Part shown: positions 1 through 10,407 of the stretch, piece by piece
Layout of the letters: each line of letters begins with the position of its first letter
Numbering within the stretch: position 1 is the stretch's first letter
Assembly: GCF_024609325.1 (NCBI RefSeq)
Contig: NZ_JANHMQ010000001.1
Coordinates: 372,001 to 436,000 of the forward strand
Reading direction: 5' to 3'
DNA: 64,000 nucleotides
Source of the DNA: Geothrix fuzhouensis
Lineage (GTDB): Bacteria; Acidobacteriota; Holophagae; Holophagales; Holophagaceae
The notes under the pieces: model-generated
The model's database searches: none
What the model was told of the DNA's origin: nothing
What the model saw: only the letters and a program-made list of their open reading frames with translations
Program-made: the position numbers and the translations under genes

Positions 1-414
1 GTGTCCGGCATTCACGCCGGCGTAGTGCAATCCTTGAACTATGCGAAGGTCATCGCGGAGCACGGCGAAGTCGAGGCGCTGACCGTCGACTTCACAGATG
101 ATCACGGCCGGGACAGTGCCACGCTGGAGAAACTGCGATCCGACTGGCCGAGGTACAGCGAAGGGATTCCCCTCCGGGCCCTCCGAAGCCCGTACCGGAA
201 GGTGGTCGAGCCCATCGTGGACGAGCTGGAGCGCATGCGGCAGGCAGAGCCGGAATACACCATCACGGTCATCCTTCCCGAGTTCGTCACCGGGCACTGG
301 TGGGCAAACCTGCTCCACAACCAGACGGCCATGAGGATCAAGGGCACGTTGCTGCTCATGCCCAAGATCATCGTGATCTCCATCCCCTACCACGTGGAGC
401 CGCTGGTGGAGTGA
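1..414 (+). CDS. APC-family amino acid permease, C-terminal cytoplasmic part (5' end outside window)
   Basis: Only the last 137 codons are in the window, so the GTG at base 1 is an internal codon rather than a demonstrated start. The peptide has no membrane segments. It matches the soluble C-terminal domain that follows the 12 transmembrane helices in long APC-superfamily permeases: an opening stretch on control of flux (VEALTVDF), then ERMRQ, a FVTGHWWANLLHNQTA segment and a closing VISIPYHVE. The substrate cannot be read from this portion. The gene converges on clcA with no intervening base: its TGA is immediately followed by the reverse stop codon of clcA. The family assignment is fairly secure; transport specificity is unknown. 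Confidence 0.75.
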   Translation: MSGIHAGVVQSLNYAKVIAEHGEVEALTVDFTDDHGRDSATLEKLRSDWPRYSEGIPLRALRSPYRKVVEPIVDELERMRQAEPEYTITVILPEFVTGHWWANLLHNQTAMRIKGTLLLMPKIIVISIPYHVEPLVE

Positions 415-2250
415 CTACCTGATCTGGAAGGTTCGTGCCGGAACCTCTGAGGAAGCCAGCCTTGCCGTGTGGGCCTCCAGCAGGTCGCTCCGCGTGAGGA
501 TGCCGACCAGCCTGGACTCCGCGTCCAGGACGGGAAGGCGTCCCACGGCCTCGCGGACCATATGGTCGGCCGCCTGGCGGAGCGAGTTGCCCCCGAAGGC
601 CACGGCCAGGTCCCGGTGGATCAGGTCCCGGATCGGCGCCTCCGGAGGATGAGAGGCCTCCAGTAGGTCCCGCCGCGTGAGCACGCCGATCACGGAGCCA
701 TCTCCATCGACCACGGGAAACCCGTGGTGGGAGGCACCGTCGGCTCCCGCTTCGATCCAGCGTCGTACCGAGCCGAGCGGCTGGTCTGCCTCCAGGGTCA
801 CCACGGGGTTCGAGGCCGCATCCTTGACCAGGACCTGATCCAGGAAGTCCGCGGAGTACTCCCCGGGGACCCGGATGCCGCGCCGGGCGAGCTTCTCCGT
901 CATGATGCTGTTCCGCATCATCAGGGCCGAAATCAAGTAGGCGGCGGAGCATCCGCCCAGCAGGGGCAGCAGGCCCAGGGGCTGCAGGGTCGTCTCGAAG
1001 GCGAACACGGCTGAGGCGAGCATGGCCCGGGAAGCGCCCGCGAAGATGGCGGCCATGCCGACCAGCGCGCAAATTCGTGGGTCCACGCCTGCCTCCGGGA
1101 ATGCCGCGGCGATGAGGCCGCCCAGGAGGGCGCCCAGGGCGCCACCGAGGGTGAAGAGGGGAGCCAACGTTCCGCCGGACGTGCCGCTGCCGAGGGCGAT
1201 GGACCAGGAGAGGAACTTGGCCAGGCACAGGACCAGAAGGCCGGTCCCGAGGAGGTTCGCCGAAAGGATGGCCTGGATGTTGTCGTAGCCCACGCCCATG
1301 GTGTGGGGGACGAAGTAGCCGATGCCGCCGACGCCAAGGCCACCGAGGGCGGGCCACCACATCCAGTGGATGGGTAGATGCTCGAATCCGTCCTCGATCC
1401 AGTAGATGGCCCGGGTCACGTAGACCGAGGCCAGACCCACCAGGGCGCCGAGGGCGATGTAGATGGCCAGGGCGGCCCCGCCGGGGGTGCCCAGAGTGGG
1501 CATGGGGAAGACCGGCCGGATGCCGACCAGCGAGAAACGGACGCCGGTGGCGGCGACGCTGGCCAGGGCCACGGGGATGATGGAGCGCGGCCGCATCTCG
1601 AAGAGCAGCAGCTCCACGGCGAGGAGCACCGCCGAGACCGGGGACCCGAAGGTGGCCGCCATGCCGGCCGCTGCGCCCGCCGCCAGCAGCGTCTTGCGCT
1701 CCAGCGCCGTGGTCGAGAGGACCTGCCCGAGGAGGGAGCCGAGGGCGCCGCCGGTGGCGATGATGGGGCCCTCAGCGCCGAAAGGGCCACCGGTGCCGAT
1801 GGCGATGGCGGCGGAGAGGGGCTTGAGGAAGGTGATGCGGGCCGGGATGCGGCTCTCGTTGAGCAGGACCTGTTCTATCGCCTCGGGGATGCCGTGCCCC
1901 CGGATCGCCCGGGATCCGTACCGGGCCATCAGGCCGACGAGGATGCCTCCCGCGGCCGGGATGAAGATGGCCGGCCAGCCGAGGTGGTGTCCGGCCGGCG
2001 AGGCGAACTCCGTCGAGAAGCGATGGTGGTAGGCGAGGTTAGTGACCAGCCCGATGAGCCGGACGAGCAGCTCCGCGAGGTACCCCGCGGCCACGCCCAG
2101 GACGAGGGCGAGCAGGCTGATGAGGGCGACCCGGCCATCGACGATGGCCCGCTCGAGGGGGATCCGGGCCTGCTCTAGGGTGGGTGCGAGGCTGGGGGCC
2201 ACGGGGAGGCCTTCCACGGGTTGCTGCAACGGTGGCGGCTCGCCCGTCAT
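415..2250 (-). CDS. clcA: CLC-type chloride channel / H+-Cl- exchanger with C-terminal CBS pair
   Basis: A 611-residue CLC protein. The core (about residues 35-440) is hydrophobic and carries the selectivity-filter regions: RGHGIPEAIE near the first, GGPFGAEGPI at the second (the gating glutamate is kept, although the usual GREGP arginine is alanine) and GTSGGTLAPLF at the third. The FEMRPR segment keeps the glutamate that corresponds to the internal proton-transfer Glu of exchangers, so proton-coupled antiport is more likely than a passive channel (inference). Two CBS motifs follow (about residues 470-600), suggesting nucleotide or ionic control. The ATG overlaps the stop of the upstream marR gene by 4 bp (ATGA), so the two are co-transcribed and probably translationally coupled. 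Likely role: chloride/pH homeostasis, perhaps acid resistance. Confidence 0.9.
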   Translation of the reverse strand: MTGEPPPLQQPVEGLPVAPSLAPTLEQARIPLERAIVDGRVALISLLALVLGVAAGYLAELLVRLIGLVTNLAYHHRFSTEFASPAGHHLGWPAIFIPAAGGILVGLMARYGSRAIRGHGIPEAIEQVLLNESRIPARITFLKPLSAAIAIGTGGPFGAEGPIIATGGALGSLLGQVLSTTALERKTLLAAGAAAGMAATFGSPVSAVLLAVELLLFEMRPRSIIPVALASVAATGVRFSLVGIRPVFPMPTLGTPGGAALAIYIALGALVGLASVYVTRAIYWIEDGFEHLPIHWMWWPALGGLGVGGIGYFVPHTMGVGYDNIQAILSANLLGTGLLVLCLAKFLSWSIALGSGTSGGTLAPLFTLGGALGALLGGLIAAAFPEAGVDPRICALVGMAAIFAGASRAMLASAVFAFETTLQPLGLLPLLGGCSAAYLISALMMRNSIMTEKLARRGIRVPGEYSADFLDQVLVKDAASNPVVTLEADQPLGSVRRWIEAGADGASHHGFPVVDGDGSVIGVLTRRDLLEASHPPEAPIRDLIHRDLAVAFGGNSLRQAADHMVREAVGRLPVLDAESRLVGILTRSDLLEAHTARLASSEVPARTFQIR

Positions 2251-2759
2251 GGCTTCCTCCCTCCCCGTGCCGGGCGCGGTGGGTCCTCGAAGAACATCGG
2301 CCGGGCCTCCAGGCTTGGTGGAACCAGGTGCTCGAGCAACTCGGCCAGCCGGCCCCGGTCCCCGGGCTCCAGGCCGGCGATGCGCCGGATCAACAGGTCC
2401 TGGACCGTCGGAGGGGTCTGCCCAGTCAGGCGCTGCCCGGCGGCCGTCAGGGACAGCTCCAGCCGGCGCGCATCCTCGGTGGAGACCCCCTTTTGGACTA
2501 GACCCTTCTCCTGGAGCTTCCGGACCACGACCGATACGGAGCTCTGGTCCGTGACCGTACGGGCCGCCACTTCGCCCAGGCTCATGCCCGGCTGGTCGCG
2601 GAGGGCCTGAAGGACGAACAGCTGGGCGGCGCTCAGACCGAACTGTTTCTCACAGGAAGTCGAGGCCAGGCGCAGATCCCGGACGATGGCGCGCAGGGCC
2701 TGGAAGACCCGCCGGGTGGTCGGGTCGCTGCCTGGAGGTGATTTCGTTTGGGATCCCAT
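2247..2759 (-). CDS. MarR-family transcriptional regulator
   Basis: A 170-residue winged-helix regulator: alpha-helical N-terminus (RRVFQALRAIVRDLRLAS), then FGLSAAQLFVLQAL, the recognition region SLGEVAARTVTDQSSVSVVV and the wing with KGVSTEDARRLELSLT, as in MarR proteins. The start is placed at 2759 (MGSQTKS). The frame stays open a further 127 codons upstream, but that stretch overlaps the divergent gnd gene and does not resemble a protein. A promoter predicted just upstream would give an almost leaderless transcript, which fits the lack of a Shine-Dalgarno sequence. It is the first gene of an operon with clcA and probably controls it together with its own promoter; the effector is unknown. 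Members of the family usually act as dimers on palindromes. Confidence 0.88.
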   Translation of the reverse strand: MGSQTKSPPGSDPTTRRVFQALRAIVRDLRLASTSCEKQFGLSAAQLFVLQALRDQPGMSLGEVAARTVTDQSSVSVVVRKLQEKGLVQKGVSTEDARRLELSLTAAGQRLTGQTPPTVQDLLIRRIAGLEPGDRGRLAELLEHLVPPSLEARPMFFEDPPRPARGGRKP

Positions 2760-2767
2760 ATAATTGG

Positions 2768-2797
2768 AGCATAGCCCCCGTGGGGACGCTGTGGCAA
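2768..2797 (-). promoter_or_regulatory. Predicted sigma70-type promoter of marR-clcA
   Basis: On the minus strand TTGCCA (2792-2797) and TATGCT (2768-2773) are separated by 18 bp. A start site about 7 nt after the -10 would fall at about 2761, only a couple of bases before the marR ATG at 2759, implying a leaderless or nearly leaderless mRNA. Prediction from sequence only. Confidence 0.4.
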
Positions 2798-2809
2798 CAC
2801 CGTTGCACA
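2790..2809. promoter_or_regulatory. Candidate MarR operator palindrome
   Basis: GCAAC-ACC-GTTGC (2794-2806) is a perfect inverted repeat, with TGTG and CACA outside it. It overlaps the predicted -35 of the marR-clcA promoter and lies between the divergent marR and gnd genes. Autoregulation through such a site is typical of MarR proteins; binding here is inferred. Confidence 0.35.
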
Positions 2810-2856
2810 TGGGCTCACCATTCATGGAGCTTGAATCGAACCCAAGGAGCGCCACC

Positions 2857-3762
2857 ATGGACATCGGCATGATCGGACTGGGCAGGATGGGTGCGGGTAT
2901 GGCCCGGCGCCTGGCGGGAGCCGGCCACCGCGTGGTGGGCTTCGACCCGGATGGCGTGGCCCGCGGCCGCCTGCAAGGGCACGGGCTCGACGTCGCCGGG
3001 TCCTTGGAGGCGCTGGCGGGCGGTCTGCCGGGGCCGCGGGTCTTCTGGCTGATGGTGCCCGCCGGGGAGAAGGTGGACCAGACGATCGACGCTCTGCTGC
3101 CGTTGCTCTCGGCAGGGGACGTGATCATCGACGGGGGCAATTCACATTACAAGGACACGCTGCGCCGGGCAGCGACGGTGGCGGGAAGGCAGATCCACTT
3201 CCTGGACTGCGGGACGAGCGGAGGCGTCTGGGGGCTCACCGAAGGCTACTGCCTGATGGTGGGGGGCGATCCGGCGGTGATCGAGCGGCTGCGGCCGATC
3301 TTCGGGAGTCTGGCTCCCGAAGGAGGCGGCGGCTGGGGCCGGGTCGGTCCGTGCGGTGCGGGCCACTTTGCCAAGATGGTCCACAACGGCATCGAATACG
3401 GGCTGATGCAGGCGTACGCGGAAGGCTTCTCGATCCTCCGCCACAAGGAGGCATTCGGATTGGATGTGCGCCAGATCGCCGAGATCTGGCGGCACGGGAG
3501 CGTGGTGCGCTCCTGGCTGCTGGACCTGGTTGCCAGCGCGCTGGCGAAGCCGGGCGGCCTGGTCGGCATCGCCCCCTATGTGGCGGATTCCGGGGAGGGC
3601 CGGTGGGCGGTGGACGAGGCGATCGATCTGGATGTGCCGGCGCCCGTGATCACCCAGGCGCTGATTCAGCGGCTGCGCTCGCGCGATGCCGAGTCGTTCT
3701 CGGACCGGCTGGTGGCGGCGATGCGCCACGAATTTGGTGGGCACCCAGTCAAAGAAGAATGA
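2857..3762 (+). CDS. gnd: 6-phosphogluconate dehydrogenase (decarboxylating), short NAD-type
   Basis: Catalyses oxidative decarboxylation of 6-phosphogluconate to ribulose 5-phosphate. The 301 residues match the short GntZ/YqeC-type enzyme rather than the 470-residue dimeric form. Visible features: Rossmann fingerprint GLGRMGAGMARRL near the N-terminus; an acidic residue after the second strand (FDPDG), which favours NAD over NADP; the substrate loop DGGNSHYKDT; the FLDCGTSGGVWG signature; and the catalytic segment CGAGHFAKMVHNGIEYG with its Lys and Asn. The start at 2857 has AAGGAG eight bases upstream and begins directly with the cofactor-binding strand (MDIGMIGLG). Earlier in-frame codons were rejected because they lie in the divergent promoter region. 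It is divergent from marR-clcA, with no adjacent pentose-phosphate partner. Confidence 0.92.
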   Translation: MDIGMIGLGRMGAGMARRLAGAGHRVVGFDPDGVARGRLQGHGLDVAGSLEALAGGLPGPRVFWLMVPAGEKVDQTIDALLPLLSAGDVIIDGGNSHYKDTLRRAATVAGRQIHFLDCGTSGGVWGLTEGYCLMVGGDPAVIERLRPIFGSLAPEGGGGWGRVGPCGAGHFAKMVHNGIEYGLMQAYAEGFSILRHKEAFGLDVRQIAEIWRHGSVVRSWLLDLVASALAKPGGLVGIAPYVADSGEGRWAVDEAIDLDVPAPVITQALIQRLRSRDAESFSDRLVAAMRHEFGGHPVKEE

Positions 3763-4060
3763 AGGCGGTTTCTGTTGGTTGTGGTTCCGGCCTGGTTCTC
3801 GAGAGCAGACAGAGGTTCTTCGTCATGGTGGGGATGGCGTCGAGGGGGGGCCAACCGGCGGCCGAGCCCTCGATCCCAGTGCTGGGCGAGCAGCGAGCCA
3901 GAGGTCCGGATCGCCCATAACATCGGAGCGTTTATGGGGCTCTGATCTTCGACCCTGTGCGAGATCGTGTCCGTTCAGGACCTGCCTACTTCGGAAGGAT
4001 GCCGCCCCAGAAACAAAACGCCCGGCGGTTGCCGGGCGTTTGCATGGAAACGGGTCAGGT
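3763..4060. other. Intergenic region between gnd and sdhB
   Basis: About 300 bp between convergent genes. Apart from the sdhB terminator at its right end, no tRNA, small RNA, repeat or convincing open reading frame was found. The short open frames lack ribosome-binding sites and do not resemble proteins. Confidence 0.6.
4016..4041 (-). terminator. Rho-independent terminator of sdhCAB
   Basis: Perfect 11-bp stem AAACGCCCGGC / GCCGGGCGTTT with a 4-nt loop, 20 bp past the sdhB stop. Read on the minus strand it is followed by a T-rich tail (TTTTGTTT). Confidence 0.85.
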
Positions 4061-4846
4061 TCAGCCTGCGCCGCCACCGACGGTGGCGGGACGGTAGGTG
4101 AGGCTGGCCTTGATGAAGTCGCGGTTCATGCGCGCGATGTTCTCCATCTTGATGCCCTTGGGGCAGGCGGCTTCGCACTCGCCATGGTTGGTGCAGGTGC
4201 CGAACTGCTCAGCGTCCATCTGCGCCACCATGTCGCGAACGCGGAGGTAGCGTTCGGGCTGGCCCTGGGGCAGCAGGCCCAGGTGGGTGACCTTGGCGGA
4301 CAGGAACAGCATGGCGCTGGCATTGGGGCAGGCGGCCACGCAAGCCCCACACCCGATGCAGGCGGCGGCGTCCATGGAAAGTTCAGCCTTTTCCTTGGGA
4401 ATCGGCAGGGCGTTGGCGTCCTGCGGTGAGCCGGTTGGCACACTGATGAAGCCGCCGGCGGCGATGATGCGATCGAAAGCACCGCGGTCCACCATCAGAT
4501 CCTTGATGACCGGGAAGGCCTCGGCGCGCCAAGGCTCGATGGTGACGCTGTCGCCATCCTTGAAGCTGCGCATGTGCAGCTGGCAGGTGGTGGTGCGCTC
4601 GCGGGGGCCGTGGGGGCGCCCGTTGATCACCATGCTGCAGGTGCCGCAGATGCCCTCGCGACAATCGTGGTCGAAGGTGATGGGTTCCTCACCCTTGCGG
4701 ATGAGGCCCTCGTTCACGATGTCGAGCATCTCCAGGAAGGACATGTCGGGGCTGATGTTCTCGGCGGGGTACTCGACGAACTTGCCGTCGCACTTGGCGT
4801 TCTTCTGCCGCCACACATGAAGGGTGAGATTGAGGTCTTTGGACAT
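4061..4846 (-). CDS. sdhB: Succinate dehydrogenase / fumarate reductase iron-sulfur subunit
   Basis: Electron-transfer subunit (261 residues) that passes electrons between the flavin of SdhA and the haem/quinone site of SdhC at the inner membrane. The N-terminal ferredoxin domain holds the 2Fe-2S ligands C62, C67, C70 (CREGICGTC) and C88. The C-terminal domain has [12 protein letters not shown] for the 4Fe-4S cluster and [14 protein letters not shown] for the remaining ligands, including those of the 3Fe-4S cluster. It is the last gene of sdhC-sdhA-sdhB, 11 bp after sdhA, and is followed by a strong terminator. Subunits of this type in anaerobic respirers can work in either direction; direction here cannot be decided from sequence. 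Confidence 0.95.
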   Translation of the reverse strand: MSKDLNLTLHVWRQKNAKCDGKFVEYPAENISPDMSFLEMLDIVNEGLIRKGEEPITFDHDCREGICGTCSMVINGRPHGPRERTTTCQLHMRSFKDGDSVTIEPWRAEAFPVIKDLMVDRGAFDRIIAAGGFISVPTGSPQDANALPIPKEKAELSMDAAACIGCGACVAACPNASAMLFLSAKVTHLGLLPQGQPERYLRVRDMVAQMDAEQFGTCTNHGECEAACPKGIKMENIARMNRDFIKASLTYRPATVGGGAG

Positions 4847-4857
4847 GGCTCAGTTCC

Positions 4858-6777
<1,920 letters not shown>

Positions 6778-6793
6778 GGAGCGCTCCCTGGGA

Positions 6794-7489
6794 TCAGTGG
6801 ATGAAGCCGGTCAGGACGGCGATGGGGTAGGAGATGTTCACGCCCACCACGAGGACGGTCAGGCCGGTGGCGAAGTTGCGCCGGAGCCTGTCGTAGCGGG
6901 GATGGGCCAGACCAAGGCTCTGGGTGAAGCTCCACACGCCGTGCCACATGTGCAGACCGAGGCACAGCTGGGCCACGATGTAGAAACCCGAGGCGGCAGG
7001 CACCTTGAAGCCATTGACGAAGTTCGCGTACGGATTGGTGGGATCGAAGTTGGGGTGGACCGTGCCCGTGGTCAGGTGCAAAAGGTGGTAGATGATGAAG
7101 GCGGCGAGGATGACACCGCTCCAGCGCATGGTCCGGGAAGACCAGGTGGAGGCGACATTCTGCTGGGCGCGATAACCCGTGGGACGGGCGGCCATGTTGT
7201 CGAGGGTGAGGGTCGTGGCGGCCCAGATGTGGAGGCCCACGGCGGTCAGCAGCACGGCGCGGAAGATCCAGATGCCTCCGCCGTGGATCATGGTGTGCAG
7301 GAACTCGGCGTAGTGGTTCATCGCCGTGACACCCAGGTAGGACGTGAGGTTCCCCAGCATATGGACGGTGACGAACCCGAAGAGGATGACGCCGGTGGCC
7401 GCCATGACGACCTTCCGGCCGACCGAGGAAGCCAGGAAACCGTGGCCGCGTGCTTCCGCGCCCGCGATGCTCTGTTCAGCAACGGACAT
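6794..7489 (-). CDS. sdhC: Succinate dehydrogenase / fumarate reductase cytochrome b subunit
   Basis: Membrane anchor of the complex (231 residues, five predicted helices) that binds the haem groups and the quinone. Histidines within or near helices that can serve as axial haem ligands are visible in [33 protein letters not shown] and LGLHMWHG, as expected for a type B di-haem cytochrome b that replaces separate SdhC and SdhD proteins. It is the first gene of the operon, with a strong AAGGAG site 7 bp before the ATG and a predicted promoter about 95 bp upstream. The di-haem form can couple the reaction to the membrane potential; this is known of the family and inferred here. Confidence 0.92.
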   Translation of the reverse strand: MSVAEQSIAGAEARGHGFLASSVGRKVVMAATGVILFGFVTVHMLGNLTSYLGVTAMNHYAEFLHTMIHGGGIWIFRAVLLTAVGLHIWAATTLTLDNMAARPTGYRAQQNVASTWSSRTMRWSGVILAAFIIYHLLHLTTGTVHPNFDPTNPYANFVNGFKVPAASGFYIVAQLCLGLHMWHGVWSFTQSLGLAHPRYDRLRRNFATGLTVLVVGVNISYPIAVLTGFIH

Positions 7490-7581
7490 AGGGGGACTCC
7501 TTTGAAAAACGGGGAGATGGATCGGAGCGCCCGCGATCTGCGGCGGGGCCCGCTTTCAACGACAAGGCCATATCTGACCCG

Positions 7582-7609
7582 ATTATCTTCGGACGCTCGT
7601 CGATTCCAA
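7582..7609 (-). promoter_or_regulatory. Predicted promoter of sdhCAB
   Basis: Minus-strand TTGGAA (7604-7609) and GATAAT (7582-7587) with a 16-bp spacer, about 95 bp upstream of the sdhC start. Prediction from consensus only. Confidence 0.4.
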
Positions 7610-7698
7610 GCGCTAATGCTGAGCCAAGGGAAGCTGTGACAATGTGCATCTTCGGTTCCACGCGGGTGGAACCCGTGTGGTTGCCGCGGCCTGAAGTC

Positions 7699-7728
7699 TT
7701 GCGGTTACAACCCCACGTCCGCTAAAAT
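7699..7728 (+). promoter_or_regulatory. Predicted promoter of hppA
   Basis: TTGCGG (7699-7704) and TAAAAT (7723-7728) with an 18-bp spacer, giving a leader of about 135 nt that contains a small GC-rich hairpin. Prediction from consensus only. Confidence 0.45.
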
Positions 7729-7868
7729 CAAGCCCGATCTAGACCTGATCTTTGGTGGAGCGCCCCCGGGTGGGGGCTTGTGTCGCTTTCATGCAGGCCG
7801 CCATGATCCGTTCCCAGCCGCTTCAACTCTCCAGTCTCCCTCTCCTTAACCCAAACGGAGGAACCACC

Positions 7869-10316
7869 ATGGTGACGATGAAACGTCTCCTCGACTCTCT
7901 GGCGTCGACCAGACTCTTCAAGTGGGGGATGACGGCGCTCTTCGCCTTTGTTCTCGCCCCTCCGGCCTTTGCCGGTGGCGAGGCGGAGCTGAAGATTCCC
8001 TCGTTGAAGGACCCGGCGCAGCAGTTCATGGGAACGACGGGGCACAATCTGCTGCTCATCGGCCTCTTCATCTGTCTGTTGGGCATTGCCTTCGGTCTGG
8101 TGCAGTACTCCCAGATCCGGAAGCTCGCAGTCCACAAGTCCATGCTGGAAATCTCTGAACTGATCTACGAGACCTGCAAGACCTATCTGGTCACCCAGAT
8201 CAAGTTCATCTCCGTGCTCTGGGCATTTATCGCGGTCATCATCGTCGCCTACTTCAAATTCCTGGCCCACACGCCCATGGGTTGGGGCCAGGTGATCGTG
8301 ATCCTGCTGTTCTCGATCATCGGCATCCTCGGTTCCCTGTCGGTGGCCTGGTTTGGCATCCGCATCAATACCTTTGCCAACTCCCGCACGGCCTTCGCCA
8401 GCCTGGGCGGCAAACCCTTCCCGACCATGGAGATTCCCCTGAAGGCCGGCATGTCCATCGGCATGCTGCTGATCTCCGTCGAGCTGTTCCTCATGCTCGC
8501 GATCCTGCTCTTCATTCCCGGTGATGCCGCCGGCCCCTGCTTCATCGGCTTCGCCATCGGCGAGTCTCTGGGTGCCGCCGCCCTCCGCATCGCGGGCGGC
8601 ATCTTCACCAAGATTGCCGACATCGGCTCCGACCTCATGAAGATCGTCTTCAAGATCAAGGAAGACGATGCCCGCAACCCCGGCGTCATCGCCGACTGCG
8701 TCGGTGATAACGCTGGCGACTCCGTGGGCCCCACGGCGGACGGCTTCGAAACCTACGGCGTCACGGGCGTCGCGCTCATCACCTTCATCCTGCTGGCGGT
8801 TCCCCAGCCTGCCATCCAGGTGGCGCTGTTGGTGTGGATTTTCGTCATGCGTGTCGGCATGATCGTGACCTCCGCTGCGTCCTACTGGATCAACGGGCTC
8901 TGGGCGAAGGCCAAGTACGGTGCCGCCACCAAGTTCAATTTCGAGACCCCGCTGACCACGCTCGTCTGGTTGACTTCGGTCCTTTCGATCGTGATGACCT
9001 ATGTCCTGTCCTGGGTGCTCATCGGGAATCTCCCCGACCACCTCTGGTGCAAGCTCTCCACCATCATCACCTGCGGAACCCTGGCCGGCGCCCTCATCCC
9101 CGAGTTGGTGAAGGCCTTCACTTCCACCAACTCCGGCCATGTGCGTGAGGTCGTGACGGCCTCCAAGGAAGGCGGCGCTTCGCTCAACATCATCTCTGGC
9201 TTGGTGGCGGGCTACTTCTCCGCCTACTGGATGGGTCTCACCATCGTCGCCCTGATGGCTGCCGCCTATTTCGTGTCCACCTTCGGCCTGGCCGGCTTCA
9301 TGGCCGCCCCGGCGATCTTCTCCTTCGGTCTGGTGGCCTTCGGCTTCCTGGGCATGGGCCCCGTCACCATTGCCGTGGACTCCTACGGTCCTGTGACGGA
9401 CAACGCCCAGTCCGTCTACGAACTCTCCACCATTGAAGAAATCCCCGGCATCGAGGCGGAGATCCGGAAGGATTTCGGCTTCAAACCCGATTTTGAAAAC
9501 GGGAAGATGTACCTGGAAGAGAACGATGGTGCGGGCAACACCTTTAAGGCGACTGCCAAGCCCGTGCTGATCGGCACCGCCGTCGTAGGCGCCACCACCC
9601 TGATCTTCTCCATCATTCAGGTGCTGAACGGCAAGTTCGGCGCCCTGAAGGTGGTCGAGGGGCTGTCCATCATCAACCCCCTCTTCCTCCTCGGCATCAT
9701 CACCGGCGGCGCCATCATCTTCTGGTTCTCCGGCGCGGCCTGTCAGGCCGTCGCCACGGGTGCCTATCGCGCCGTGGAGTTCATCAAGCAGAACATCAAC
9801 CTCGACGCGGGTGCCACCAAGGCCTCCGTGGAGGACTCCAAGAAGGTCGTGGAGATCTGCACCCAGTACGCCCAGAAGGGCATGTTCAACATCTTCCTGG
9901 CGGTGTTCTTCTCGACCCTCGCCTTCGCTTGCGCGAATCATTACTTCTTCATCGGCTACCTGATCTCCATCGCCGTCTTCGGCCTCTACCAGGCCATCTT
10001 CATGGCCAATGCCGGTGGCGCCTGGGACAACGCGAAGAAGCTCGTGGAAACCGAGCTGAAGGCCAAGGGCACCCCCCTCCACGATGCCTGCGTCGTGGGC
10101 GATACCGTGGGTGACCCCTTCAAGGACACCTCCTCGGTGGCCATGAATCCGGTCATCAAGTTCACGACCCTCTTCGGCCTCCTGGCTGTCGAATTGGCCA
10201 TCGAACTGAATCCGGCCACTGCCCACATCGCCGCCCTGGTCTTCTTCCTGATCTCTGCGGTCTTCGTGTGGCGTTCCTTCTACGGGATGCGCATTCCTGT
10301 GCTGGAAACCAAGTAG
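7869..10316 (+). CDS. hppA: Membrane-bound ion-translocating pyrophosphatase, divergent K+-independent type
   Basis: Hydrolyses pyrophosphate in the cytoplasm and pumps H+ (or Na+) across the inner membrane. The 815 residues contain about 16 hydrophobic helices. The PPi-binding acidic motifs are present: EDDARNPGVIADCVGDNAGD in the middle and VVGDTVGDPFKDT near the C-terminus, with NAGGAWDNAKK before it. Residue 560 is Lys in GNTFKA, the signature of potassium-independent enzymes. Unusual for the family are a longer acidic loop before that motif (about residues 520-555), DTSSVAMNP where DTSGPALN is usual, and an N-terminal extra hydrophobic segment resembling a signal peptide. The ATG at 7869 follows GGAGG. 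The gene is monocistronic, with a promoter and a terminator of its own. It recycles biosynthetic PPi as membrane energy. Confidence 0.93.
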   Translation: MVTMKRLLDSLASTRLFKWGMTALFAFVLAPPAFAGGEAELKIPSLKDPAQQFMGTTGHNLLLIGLFICLLGIAFGLVQYSQIRKLAVHKSMLEISELIYETCKTYLVTQIKFISVLWAFIAVIIVAYFKFLAHTPMGWGQVIVILLFSIIGILGSLSVAWFGIRINTFANSRTAFASLGGKPFPTMEIPLKAGMSIGMLLISVELFLMLAILLFIPGDAAGPCFIGFAIGESLGAAALRIAGGIFTKIADIGSDLMKIVFKIKEDDARNPGVIADCVGDNAGDSVGPTADGFETYGVTGVALITFILLAVPQPAIQVALLVWIFVMRVGMIVTSAASYWINGLWAKAKYGAATKFNFETPLTTLVWLTSVLSIVMTYVLSWVLIGNLPDHLWCKLSTIITCGTLAGALIPELVKAFTSTNSGHVREVVTASKEGGASLNIISGLVAGYFSAYWMGLTIVALMAAAYFVSTFGLAGFMAAPAIFSFGLVAFGFLGMGPVTIAVDSYGPVTDNAQSVYELSTIEEIPGIEAEIRKDFGFKPDFENGKMYLEENDGAGNTFKATAKPVLIGTAVVGATTLIFSIIQVLNGKFGALKVVEGLSIINPLFLLGIITGGAIIFWFSGAACQAVATGAYRAVEFIKQNINLDAGATKASVEDSKKVVEICTQYAQKGMFNIFLAVFFSTLAFACANHYFFIGYLISIAVFGLYQAIFMANAGGAWDNAKKLVETELKAKGTPLHDACVVGDTVGDPFKDTSSVAMNPVIKFTTLFGLLAVELAIELNPATAHIAALVFFLISAVFVWRSFYGMRIPVLETK

Positions 10317-10344
10317 AAACCTTCGCCTTCAGAGCGATCCACGC

Positions 10345-10376
10345 AAGAAGAGGGACCCAGTGAGGTCCCTCTTCTT
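10345..10376 (+). terminator. Rho-independent terminator of hppA
   Basis: Perfect 13-bp stem AAGAAGAGGGACC / GGTCCCTCTTCTT with a 6-nt loop, 28 bp after the hppA stop. The pyrimidine-rich descending arm replaces a clean T-run. It lies before the ptrB start, so an upstream ptrB start at 10360 is unlikely. Confidence 0.75.
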
Positions 10377-10407
10377 CTGTGATACCTTGTGCCGTGAGGT
10401 CTCCACG

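Larger units (their letters stand above)
7490..7868. other. Divergent intergenic region sdhC / hppA
   Basis: About 380 bp containing predicted promoters for sdhC (minus) and hppA (plus), plus a short GC-rich stem-loop in the hppA leader: GCCCCC 7762-7767 pairs with GGGGGC 7772-7777, with a GGGT loop. No known riboswitch or small protein gene was recognised. Confidence 0.5.

Noticed and set aside
7728-10226. An 832-codon open frame antisense to hppA
   Set aside because: Translation is dominated by Gly, Asp, Glu and His with no domain, while the opposite strand encodes a complete pyrophosphatase with all catalytic motifs.
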